Assembly (NCBI RefSeq): GCF_036711975.1
Contig: NC_091973.1
Span: 3,286,001-3,350,000, forward strand
DNA: 64,000 nucleotides
Reading direction: 5' to 3'
Source: Onthophagus taurus
Lineage: Eukaryota > Arthropoda > Insecta > Coleoptera > Scarabaeidae
The notes under the pieces are model-generated. The model made no database searches. It saw only the letters and a list, made by a program, of their open reading frames with translations, and was not told where the DNA came from. Of this stretch, positions 46,609 to 58,700 are shown one piece after another; position 1 is the first letter of the stretch, and each line of letters begins with the position of its first letter. Both the position numbers and the translations under genes were made by a program.

Positions 46609-49192
46609 CTGAAATCTCTATAGTCCAACTCGTCGACAATTCAAAATGGTTGCCAGTGACGTCGCACAGCTCCATCTCTTGATTTTCTCAGAAACAATTT
46701 ATATGACGCCATATCTCATTATCTTTTTATATGCATGTACTAAATCGATGTGTAAATAACAAATGATTCATCATCATTTGATGCAAACCAAAATAACAAT
46801 ATGATTTTATATAAAATTTTATTAAATATTGCTTAAAATGTGTCAATATAAATCTCAATAAAACATCCTTTATAACGTAATCACGAAAGTATTAAAATAT
46901 ACCAATTACCTCCTTTACCAACCTTAATGTTTTATCAACTCCATCTCTTGTTGACTCCTTCAACGATTTATATGACGTCATTTTAAACTTTTTACTCATC
47001 TTCCTCATATTCGTATTCATTCTTCTTTTGCTGTGCACAAAGTCTTGACTAAAATCATAGAGTCCCGGATTAAAAGGATGATATAATCGAAGAATATCAA
47101 GGACCAAAAATTTAAATTTCACACGCTCTCCAGGCCTAAGCAAGGAGATGGCCTTAAGCACTCCCAGTTGATACCAACGAGACGATATTTTTTAAGTCAT
47201 GAATCACACCACGTCGTCAAGGAAGTCTTAGCTAAACTCTATACGGCAGCAAGAAGTGAGGCTACGCATTAAAGGCGACAAATGAAAGTCATATCTGTCA
47301 ATAAGTTCAAGAGTTGTGTAGTTCCGAACAGTTCTGAATGATTCCGCGTATACGTCTAATACGCAATATGTATACTTCTAATAATAAGGATCAGACTTGA
47401 TTATCTTATGATCAGACTTCAAATTCACTTATTTTAGTAAGAATTTCATGATAAATAAAGTTTCTGGAGAAGTTATCCGCAACTCACCATCAGTTTATGT
47501 ACAATATTTGTATTTTTTAACAATATAATGCCATAAGAGTTACTCTTAGAGATTGTGATTGCTTAAGATGTAAGAATAAGAAATCAAAGATTTCCAGAAA
47601 TTCCAAACCCAACCCAAAATCAAAGTGAACACCAATTTTATATATGATTTGATGTTGTGTTAAAAACCAAGAAAAAATTTTAATTTTTTTAATCAATTCT
47701 ATAAAACCGCTTTGTGTTAGCACGATACAGTATTGGTTAAAAACATTGGTCGTCATAGTAACGCTATAGTACAAATGGCGATAAAAACAAGATTTGAATC
47801 AACGAGTACGTGTTATTAAAAGATAATGAAGTTTTCATAAAAATATCTATGAATTATTGATTTAATGAAATTTCTATTAATAAAAAAAAATATTTTTATT
47901 GCCATTTAGGCAAAGTGCGTCTTGGTCACGTTCAGTTTTGTCCCGTGGTCATTTATTTTTAGATCGGGCAGTCAAATAAAGAACAAAACATCTCATATTT
48001 TTCGAAAACAATTTTTCGTGTTGTGGTCGAAACCAAAAACAATAATACGATATTTGATTTCGACTAATTTTATATTTTTATTGTTATAATTCTAAATCAA
48101 AATATATATGTTTAGTTTTCGATGAATTCGAAGTAATAGGAGATAAAACTTACCTTCAAAGAAGTTTGGGTCGCACTAAACAGCAAAACACAACCGAAAA
48201 TGAGTAGTTTTACGTTTATTTTAGCGAGTTAGATTCGCGACGTACAATGTTTACTAGAACAGGATTGTCAATCGTTTAACCTTATGCCAAGTTGGCAGTA
48301 TTTTTGGCCGTTTGGCCCATAGTACTAATCAAGTCGAATGTACACACGAGAAAGAGGGACAAATATACTTTTTCCCTCCATTATATAAGGCTATACGCAG
48401 TTACTTTCCAAGAAAAAAATGTTTAACATTATAAAAAATAAAGTATACTTTAAGGTGTTTTTTATTGGTAATATACATATAAAATTACACGTATGTCACG
48501 TTGGAAAAATCTTGAGCGTGTAAAACATGGGGGAACAACGGCCGCAATAGGATTATGTGGTCATATCAAAAATTATTTAAAAATAATTTTTGATACCACA
48601 CCATTTAAAATAAAATAAAGAATAAATCAAAAAAAGAAATAGTTGCATAGATAGGACTAGTAATAGTGAGATGCGTTGCGGTTGTTGTGAGTAAAAGTAA
48701 CGTTTTTAACGTACAAAAATATAGTTTATATATTCTTTTTTGTTCAGGGCCGCACCTACAATTTTTTTAATTAAAACCTTACAAATTAAAATTAATAAAG
48801 AAAAAAAAAATTAATTTAGTGAAAAAAAAATTAAATTAATTAAAAAATAAAATTAAAAACGGCGATAAGATCTAATTTTTTTGTTAGTGATGTTGAGATT
48901 CAGCATATAGCATTTTCAATAAAAAGAAACTTTAGCATGCTTTAGCTATAATATGAGAAACTCGAGAATTAAGTTTAAATTATAGCACACTAAAGTTTTT
49001 TATTGATTATACAATATCTCCTTTGTTCGCATTATTATTTTTTGATAACGAATTTTTTATCAAATCGCACTTAAACGATTAAATTATCTCAGTTATATGT
49101 GAGTAAACGAATAATACGGGTACAATAGATACATCTAATTGACAAATTTGCAACACTAAAAAAATAAAAAATAGTTTTACCCTTCTTTTATT
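46609..49192. other. Spacer between PRL-1 and Oatp
   Basis: AT-rich with no recognised gene. A 20-bp-arm hairpin (TGTGGT..TATCAAAAATTATTT) sits at 48,556-48,600. On the minus strand a donor GTAAGT follows 48,154 and may end an unknown leader exon. The 89-codon minus-strand frame at 46,892-47,161 starts without ATG and has no known motif. Confidence 0.5.
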
Positions 49193-49198
49193 TTTATT
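49193..49198 (-). terminator. Possible Oatp polyadenylation signal
   Basis: Minus-strand AATAAA-type sequence lies about 10 nt beyond the Oatp stop codon, in a T-rich plus-strand run (TTTTATTTTTATTCATTAG). A signal this close would give a very short 3' UTR, so a more distal site is equally possible. Confidence 0.3.
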
Positions 49199-49207
49199 CA
49201 TTAGAAA

Positions 49208-52200
49208 CTATTCCGCGGCGGTGTTTGCAGATTCTAGATCAACTTTTTTCTCTTCTTCATCTAATTTTTTTTCGACGTCGACGATCGGTTTTATTTCTCT
49301 CCTCAGCGACAGACTCAAATCAACTTTATTCTGTTTCGAGTCGTGACTAGAAATTGTCCGTTGAGATGAGTATAAGGCCTTCATGGTTGACGGATTTGGA
49401 ATCGGTGGACATGAATACGTCGATACTGAACTTAAATTTCGACGGTGACGTCTATGTGAATTTTTTTGTTCAAACACTACAAAAACAAAATTAATCAAAA
49501 ATCAACAACACATTTTTTTTTAATATTTACGTTTATCCAAACTTATAATTGAACCGACGACTTCATTAACTGTTATTACAGCGGTTTCATCGAGCCGTTT
49601 ACGACGACGAACTAACCACCAATCCAAAGTGAAAATACCAAGGGCCAGGATTTTAATGCCACCACAAAGACCCACATAACGATATCGGAATTGTTCGATA
49701 TCGTAAAGTAAACAGCGCCCGGCTTTTTCATCACATGAACTTTTCCAAAGGAGGCACGTTGAATCTATTAAATTCCCGAATAAAATCGGCGCTGGGATAT
49801 ATCCAAAGAGACGAAATATAACAAATTGCATTCCTAATGCGAATGAACGTTCTTCTTCACTTACAGATCTTAAAAATACAAAAATAATTTTGTTAAAAAA
49901 AATTTAATTAATTTTTTTAAAAATGATTTTATGGCAAAATTATTTCTCATCTCTTTTTAGGAAAATCTTGATGCTTCTGAATTGTTATAACACGTGTTAA
50001 TTAAAATTTTAGAAATATAAGAATAAATTAATAATCACTTAAAAATCGTTTAAAGTGAAATAACTCAAAAAATAAAGGCATTAAGTATCAACAATCCTTG
50101 TTAAAGTCGATGTAATTTTTAAAGGGGGATCGGAATATGCAAGAAAAATCATACTATGATATTTAAAATAACAAAGTTACAATCTCAAGTATTATGATTA
50201 ATACTTAGGGCGGAAATTATTTCTTCCATAAACTTCAAGCAAGGTTGACTTGGTTTCAGGCTCCGAATCCCGAGTGATACCATTAATAAGTGCAGTGTGT
50301 TAATTAATTAATTATCGTACCCGACGTCATCATTGCAAGTATGCAACACAATACGCGATTTGCGTATTGCAATACCAATACTGTGATATTGGTTGCATAC
50401 TGTATGTATAAAATACTGTATGTATAAAATAATATTAAGCCATAAAACCAGTTTTTTAAATATAATATAAATACCTAAGTACTATCATTAATAGTGGCAT
50501 TTGTGTAATTGCAACTATAAACGTCATAAAGAATAAAAGTATTAAAAATGGGTAAATTGTGTGACACGAAGAATTACATGGCCCAGCTGTTGCAACTGGG
50601 ACTACAGTAACTTCAGCGTAGTCGTCTCTTGATATTGACATAGCGGAAGTTGTGCCACCAATTAAGCTCATATTTCCATGAATACCTAAAATGTAAATGA
50701 AATCGTTTTGGAAAATAATTTTTTTTATGGAAAATTGTCTTACAGGCACAGTTGGTATAATTAGATCTAAGTATCGACGTGCAGCCCGCGTGACACGGGC
50801 TAAAGTACGTTAAGCCATTGTTACCACAAACCGGTTCGACGTCATTCGTCGTGCATTCGCAACCAAAATTGCATGATGACGTTAGATTGACTTCGAACGG
50901 TTCGGCGAGCGTGCTATTAAAATACGGAATGGTTGTGCCGGCCATTTTTAGATTGTCACAACCAAGGAAGAAGAGTAACGCGTAACAAAGCAGGCACATC
51001 GTGTTTGAGATCAAAACGAATTGCACCGCACCTTTCGGGCGGAGCTCCATTTTTTGTAAGATCCAACCGCCCATAAAGATTCCTATACAAGCTCCTGGAA
51101 TAGCTATTGAACCTAAAAAAAAGGCGTATTAAAAAGAATTATAAAACAGAAAAAAATTTTACCTGTGAAAACGCTAGCTTGACTTTTACCTAATCTGAAT
51201 TGTGTTTCTAAGTACTTTGGTAAGAATACAACAAATCCGGATACAATAACGAGTTCCATGCAGGCTCCAAGACACGTTACAATATAAACGGGGTTGCAAG
51301 CTAAACGCCACATTGAACGGGGAATATCTAAATTTTTTTATTATAAACATATTTTATAACGCCGAATATTAATGCATGATATACCTTTAATATCCTTTCC
51401 ATATCCAGAATCATTAGTAGTATTACCAGATGGTTTTTGTGTAGGTACAATAGAATTAGTGCTAGTTACAGTGGCAGTTTTTTCTGTAAGTCGTTTGCGT
51501 TCCTTTTCAACTGACAACACTTTCGGGAAAGAAAAAAATGGTATGGAAACTAAAAGCAGAAGGACTCCGCTTAAAAGAAATCCACCCCACCACATTCCAA
51601 CCCAACGGCGATCACCAGGACCTAAAAAAATTCATCTTGAGATTGTATCACCAAAACATTTCAATCTCACCTATATCAATTAAATTTGAAAATGAATCTA
51701 CATGAAACGATAATAAATAAGCCCCCAATAAGAATCCTAACACAGGTCCAAATGCAGCCATACTGTACATACAACCAATATACATTGACGAACTATCTGA
51801 TTTAACGTGATCATCAACGTATGTCGTTCCTAAAGTAAACAAAGGAGACCCACCACAACCCAATAATAACTGTGCTAAAACGAAAAGAAGCACTGGAATT
51901 GTAGTTGATGGGGTCCCTTTTATACAATTATCTCCTCGCAAATTGTTGTGTGGTCCTAAATTAGGCGACGATAAGCCCGACGATAATCGTCCTAATCCCA
52001 TGTCTTGTTCTCTAACCGAAACTACCCGGCACATATTTTCAGCGGTTGCATTAGCGTTTGCACCGCTCCCGTGCTCTTCGGAAATAAAGTGCGGTATTGT
52101 AAAAATTAGCGAACCGATTCCCATAATCACCGCTCCAACTCCGATCCAAACAGGAATGTGTCTTCGACTGCCCAAATAGCTGACGAAAATCACCGTTATC

Positions 52201-53290
52201 ACATTCCCGATTTCGTAAGACGACGCGATCGAACCGGATAGACTCGAAGGGATGTCGAATCGTTTTTCTATCGTCGTTATCACAGAGTTTATGTAACCCG
52301 AACTCAAGGCTTGTTGAAGGGTTACCAGGAACGATAACAGTAAAACAAAACACTGGAAATTTAGAAAAAATTAATTATATTCATAAAGGATTTAATTAAT
52401 ACTTTTTTTTATACCTTTATACCGGCATATTTTTGTATGAAACTTGGTCGGCACTTGAGTATTCCACATTCTTTTGCATCCTTTATTATCACAGCTGGCG
52501 TTTCGATATATAAAGCACTACGTGTCGCTTTATCTCTACAATTTTAAATTATATTAATCATAACCAAATATAGGTTACTATACTTTATTTTTTAATTCGG
52601 GCGAGTGTTTTCAAATTGAAGCGCCAAAAAGAAAGGTTGCTATTGGTTTGTTTTAAGCAAAAATTACACTGGGAAAATTCGAGATGTTTCCGGCCGAATA
52701 GAAACATTCGGATTTAGTATGGCTAAACCCGAATTATGCTAGTTCTAAGTCTTGTGTTAGTTCTAGTGATAGTGTAAAACTAGAACTAACACAAGACCTA
52801 GAACTAGAATTATTCGGGTTTAGCCGTCTTGAGAGACGTGAGGCTAAACCCGAATGTTTCTAGTTCTAAGTCTAGTAGATAGTTCTAGTTTTAGTTCAAT
52901 AAAAACATGCAACTTAATATATATATATATATAACTACAGTTTTGGTATTAAAATTCCTGCCAAAAATTACACTGTGTAAACGTGACTTTTTATTTTACT
53001 CCTCCAAATTAAAAAATAAAGTATAGACAATATTAAATATTTTACCTGTCAAATCCAGTTGAAGGATTCCTGCTATGACACTTCACGACGGTGTCATGGC
53101 AATAATTTGTCGGTGGCAGGGGTGGTTTAGTTGGTTCCGTTTCCGTTTCCGCTGTTGTTTCTTCTTCGGGAACCCCCTCCGAATATAAACCGGTCATTGC
53201 ATACATTGATTCTTGCCTCCTGTGGCCTCTTCTTGTAACGGAACCATCCCCAGTTGTAGGGTGACCACTCGTCGTACTATTCACAGTCAT
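49208..53290 (-). CDS. Organic anion transporting polypeptide (SLCO family)
   Basis: Nine coding exons in reading order: 53,046-53,290; 52,415-52,535; 51,671-52,352; 51,385-51,621; 51,163-51,327; 50,744-51,112; 50,475-50,685; 49,531-49,868; 49,208-49,476. They total 2,637 nt (878 aa) with every phase matching. A hydrophilic N-terminus of about 120 residues precedes the first membrane helix (from about 123, CFVLLLSFLVTLQQALSSGY). The OATP signature is DRRWVGMWWGGF (353-364; GA-WW-IG is commoner). A cysteine-rich Kazal-like loop spans 564-607 (CNFGCEC...EPVCGNNGLTYFSPC). EEERSFALGMQF and GYIPAPILFG mark the last third. It should be a 12-helix plasma-membrane importer of amphipathic organic anions, possibly steroids. 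Orthology to the ecdysone importer Oatp74D is possible but undecided. Introns hold two transposon-type repeats. Confidence 0.95.
50297..50400. mobile_element. 144-bp MITE family, partial copy 2
   Basis: Inverted relative to the copy at 22,577-22,720. It shares GTGTTAATTAATT, GACGTCATCATTGCAAGTAT and CTGTGATATTGGTTGCATAC but lacks the other terminus and part of the centre. It lies in the Oatp intron between the exons at 50,475-50,685 and 49,531-49,868. Confidence 0.75.
52703..52890. repeat. Palindrome family copy in Oatp intron 1
   Basis: Two adjacent units of the family seen at 17,053 and 34,146: one degenerate, starting ACATTCGGATTTAG, and one good hairpin with TTCGGGTTTAGCCG and GGCTAAACCCGAATG (about 52,819-52,858). 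They are joined by the same CTAGAACTAACACAAGACCT linker. A (TA)n run follows at about 52,918. Confidence 0.85.
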
Positions 53291-55743
53291 TTTTATTTAT
53301 GTTGAAAAATAAGTACGAAGTAGTTTCTTAAAAAAGGGCTGTCCTAGGCCAAAAGTGTCTATCTAAAAAAATAATTTGTGTTGAAATATTTTTACATCAT
53401 GATAACATCCCACTCAGCTAATAAATATTTATGAATCAAATTAAATAAAAATTTTTTTTTAAATGTGCCCGAAATACAAAATTATCAAAATTCATTAGAT
53501 GGAATACACTTTCTAATAACAGTTTTGCAAACTTAACTTACGCAACTTCAGAACCAAGAGTCGCTTTCTCTGGGGCTCTTTCCCATTGTGTACACCAACG
53601 CAAATAGATAACGAGAATGAGTAAAAATTGTTAAAAATTATGTCTAATATAAAAAAAATGTATTTGGCAATTTGTATGAGTCGGTGGATATTCGATAAGT
53701 TGTGAAATTTCCATATGTTGCTAGGTAACGAAGCCCTTGACCTAATCGGTGAAAAAGTTGGCAAATACCGATTTTCTAATACCAATAATCATCATTGGTT
53801 GATGTAAAAGTGGAAACGAAAAATAAGACTGTATTGAGTAGGTCTTCTACATAGATTATTTGAATGACCTTGAAGATGTCAATAACACGATCCCGTTTCT
53901 CGAAACGATGAACATTACAAACGGTTTAATAAACAGTTTAGTTTGCGGTTGTGACGAAACAAAAGGAAATTCTTAAAACAAAGACTGTTTACCCCGAAGC
54001 AGTCCACGATACGTATACACACCGTTGTTACGCGCAATTACGATTTATTTGATAATAAATGACACTCACCTCGAACCGGATTTCCACGAAACTTTCAATA
54101 ATATCCACTCTGCAACTCTTGCGGTCCTTCAGTTTACAATAAAGCAAACCGTCCGTGCATTGCTCATTGTTATTAGCTGATAAAAAATCGATCGTTAAAG
54201 CACCTAAATGGGTCTGTAAATAAGTGCCTCATGTTATTGAACAAATTTGTTTAACGCGCACAAAGAAACCAACATTTCTTCATCGAACGAACGACACGTT
54301 TTGGTTGACCACGGCACTGACCGCACACGCCGAGCCCCATATCGAGGCGCAGACCTCTCGGAAGGACCTCCTCTCTGCCAACACAGCCGTGTGCTTTGAA
54401 CAACTTCGAACGACCTCGCTTCTTTTCCCACTACTTATTTCCGACGAATGCGGAAGAACTCATTTCCGGATGTTTTACCGCACGAAATCACAAAAACATT
54501 GATTTAAAAAAAAAATTATGACCATCTCGAACATAGGAAAATAACTCTTGTTTATAAAATAGATACAAAAAAAAATACAGGGTATAATTGTGTTCTTACA
54601 TTATACGCAAACTCCGTACGATTTCACCGCCATCCTTTGGCGAAGAGATGTTAACTCTCACATTCAGTAGAAATACAAAACTTTTTGAATCAAAGAATGA
54701 AATTTAGGATCAGGACATAAAGGATTCGTTAAATAAAAAAACATTTGTAGGTAATTTTGCAAAGCGATCCATATATTTCGTGTACATTCGTCTACAAAGG
54801 GCTACCAGCGGAAAATGTAGAAATACAAACGACGCTATTGCCACAGAGAAACAAACTTACACGAAAACGAAATTGGTGCGACAAAAACGGATCAAAGAAG
54901 ACGGTTTAAAAATTCTAAATCCAATTTTAAGTACTATTTATACATGAGCATTCTTCGATTTCACAACATAGTACACATCTATAACCCAGACCTACTGGGA
55001 ATTGAAACAAAACGAAACAATTGATTGCACATTGTACGCCTTATCCCTCTAAAATTTGATTGTATTATGTACAAACTAAAAAATAAAAAGCGACGAACGG
55101 GGGCTGCTATCATAAAAATCAAACCAATAAATACAACTGCAACTATTATAAAATACGAAAGACATACCAGTGAGATGCTAAGTGAACTGATCAAATATAG
55201 TCGCCACGAATGCTAGAATAAATAATTAATATTGACTTTACGATTAAACGAAATGTACATGAATCACAATGTGCCCGTGATCCACCATTTAAAGCAATTA
55301 ATAATTTTTTAGGATTTTGAAATTACATAAAATTAACTATCACAATGTACACGTAACAGTATCGAACTGTTCGTTCATTCGTTACGGTGCATCGCCAAAG
55401 CACGGCGAATTTTTTTTTGTTTTCATTTTTTTTTAAGATATGCTACAACATGAGTGAGCCCTCGTATTGGGCGAATAAACTTTTATTAGTCTTTGTTTGT
55501 GGACGATGGACGGGCATGGCGCACACATCTTATAATTACAATTACATCATTCATGATATTGAATACTTTCACGTGTAAATACATATATGTACATCACGAT
55601 AACAATTATTAGAACAATTCGATATTTTCTTTTAAATTAAATAATTATTATTGATACAATTTAATATAAAATAAAACAATTCCAAAAACTTGACACAAAA
55701 TTAACCTAACATAATAAAATATATATTACAAGTGCAATTAAAA
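53291..55743. other. Oatp upstream region and MAST 3' region
   Basis: No coding gene. On the minus strand a strong donor GTGAGT lies just below 54,070 (CCGGTTCGAG before it), so about 54,070-54,200 may be an untranslated first exon of Oatp. AT-rich DNA from about 54,500 to 55,743 probably includes the 3' UTR of the kinase gene, with a minus-strand AATAAA candidate at about 55,481. Confidence 0.4.
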
Positions 55744-58700
55744 TCACTTTTTAGTATTTTTAGTATCAGTTTGGGTCTTTAATTTATCCGGTTTTTCCAC
55801 TTTCTCTACTTGTTTATCACATTTACTCGGTTTCTTTTCTTGGCCGTTAGTTGGGCTATCCTTTTCTTCAGCAATTCGAGGTAATAACTCGCCCGGAGCA
55901 GCCAGTGATAATGACAATCGATTCTCGTTGTTAGACATGTTATTCGAAGCCTCGATCGATGGAACATTCGTTTCCGGCTCATTATCTTTATCGCGTTCGT
56001 GAGTTGAAGCGGGTCGCCATACCGCTCCAGCTCCCCCAATTCTGCCCGGGTGAGTTTTTACCCCAGATACGGCGTTTCCTGATGAACACAAAGGTGAAAT
56101 ATGGGAACATTTGCTTTCCGCGCTTCTCGGATGTAACCGATCTGGAGATAAAGCTCTTCTAAGCAGCGGAGATCCTGGTTCTGTACTTTTAGGACGAACA
56201 AAACTTTTCTTTGATTGACCACACGTTGTATTAACCGGAGCTGTACCTGCGCTTGGACTGTATGATTGCGTGGTGTTTGAACTTCCTGGTTGGTGACCTA
56301 CAGGAAAAGCGAGAGGGCTCGGAGATCTTGTTGGAGATGCAGGGAGGGGGGAAGGAGAAGGAGTTCTAGCTAAAGGCGATAAAGGAATATGTCCCACCGA
56401 TTTCCTCCGACCGGGGACGTTAGCGGGACAGGAAGGACTCGCCGCATGCAAAGATTTGCTACAAGAACTCGAATGAAGCTTGTGCTTTAACCCGTGCAAG
56501 GTGGATGGACGTTGTTGATAGTGTTGTTTCGCATTTCGTCCACTAGTTGCTGGAGTTGGGCTCGGAGATGTCGATGGTGTTTGAGAAGATGAACTGCTTG
56601 AGTGTTGATTGAACGAATCCGACGGTGACAAACTTGAACGATTGGAAGAGGTGTTACGAACGGTACTTTGAGGGCCATCTTGCGATCTTGGGAACGACGA
56701 AAAACTTCTACTTGGAGTTACAGTTAACGGTGATTGTATACTAGCTGCCATCTATGTCGTCACAACAAAATCAGAATTAAATCAAAACAAAAAAATATAT
56801 TACCTGTTGCATTTCAACACTAGCCCTTTTACTGCTTATTCTACGAAACAACGACGTTTTTCGCCGTTTCTCGTTATCTCGTTTCTGTTTTCGTTGCCGA
56901 TTCAAGCTGCGCTTGGCAAGTTTACTTTGGCCAGGTTCCCGTTTACGTCCCCCGGTTTGTATCGAAGTCTGATCAAGCGGGGTTGCTCTCAAACTAACGT
57001 GTTCAGCTCCGCCCAACAACAATTGAAGCACTTGAGTATGATAAAGTCCTTGTACCGCTTCTCCATTGACGTGAGTTATCAAATCAGCTGGTCGAAGACC
57101 CGCTTCAAAAGCTGGACTACCTTCATCTACAGCCTAAAAAATGCATTAGATCGAAATTGAAACGATAAAATTAAATTTACCATAACCAAATGGTGCATAG
57201 TATAAAAATCGGTATCCCCGTAATAAACGCGTATTGTATGAACCGTGAATCCGAATCCTTTAGGGCCTCTCCTAATTATTATCGGGGGTTTCAAGTTTGT
57301 AACAAGCGGTGATAATTCCCGACATGGTGAAGTATCTCTTGAACTAGCGGTACTTGATCCACCACCTCCGTTCGGTGAGTGCACTCCGACTGGATGCGTT
57401 TGAAAATCATCTGGGGGAGTAATATTTTAGTGATTTCTTTTATTGTAGTGATTTTTTTAATACCCGATGGTATGATGAGCGATAAACCTGAAGCTGAGGC
57501 GCTTTTTACAACGGCTCGTGACCGATGTTTGTTGGGTAATGCGATAGGAGCGGACATTTTTGGACATAATTCCCTGATGTTTTCGTTAGATGAACTTGTA
57601 TTTAGTTTGCTGTGGAAAAAAACATTAATATTCAAAGTAATTTGTTGATAAATTGATGGATCTAAATCAGTGCCGTTTTAAATCTCGAAATAAAACCTCC
57701 TTGTATTACAAGAACGGTTTCCTTACATGCCTTATGGATAAATAGGCACTGATCTAAATGGTAAAAAAGTGCACCTATTCTACAATACCTTTTAAAAGAA
57801 GGCCAAAATTGGATAACATTTCTTCTTATATCTTTATTAATTCTAACACCAATTAAAAAATCATTCACAAGTTTTGTCACAAAATAAAATTAAAAAAATC
57901 TTACCCGTTATATTCATCTTCGACGGAAATGGAAAACTTTGGTAGAATATCCCTGGCGTGTCCAGTTTTTCTCCTACGTTGTATCTGAGGTGATACATCA
58001 TCACTATCCGTTTGAGACGATTCAGGCGTACTAACCGTCTTATTAAAGGTCAAAGTAATTTTCCTATGCTCAATCGGAACCAAATCTGAGTAGTCCTTTT
58101 CGGGAGTTAACACATTAGGCCTAATTTTAGCTTTAAAATCAGGATTTTCTGGTGTATCTGGAGTTGTAACAACGGAAGTAGTGATTCGAATGGATTCGCT
58201 GTTACTTTCCGACTCTGTGGTGGTGGTGGTTGTTGTTTTAGACGTGGACTGCGCTTTGCGATATTGCGGCGAACACGACGAAAACAACCCGAAAACTGGG
58301 GAATCGTCCGTATCATCCGTGTCGTCCTCCAAGTCGTGATTATAACGGTCTATTCTACTATCGAAGTAACTAGTGTCTTCATCGTTGTCTAATTGCGGAA
58401 CAAATTCCGCTTTTTGCCTTAAAAGTGAGTTCCAATCCAGACCACTAAAATAACAGTGTTCTTTTACCTCCTGAGCACCTCCTGTACCTAACCGATCGCG
58501 GGGTAAATGTTGCAAAAGGACCGTTATTAAATCTTTAGCCTCTTCTTGAACACTCCAATCGTCATTATCGGGCCATTCAATATCATCTACAAAAAAAATT
58601 AAAATAAACTTAAATAAAATTTTTTTATTATTAATCAATACCATTAACGGTATGCGCAAATAATTCTTCTGGAGTTTCTCCAAAAAATGGAACACAACCA

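Noticed and set aside
46892..47161. 89-codon minus-strand frame
   Set aside because: It begins without ATG just after a stop, has no domain, and no splice site supports joining it to PRL-1 or another gene.
51943..52179. Plus-strand frame opposite Oatp exon 3
   Set aside because: It is the antisense of a membrane-spanning coding exon with verified phases.
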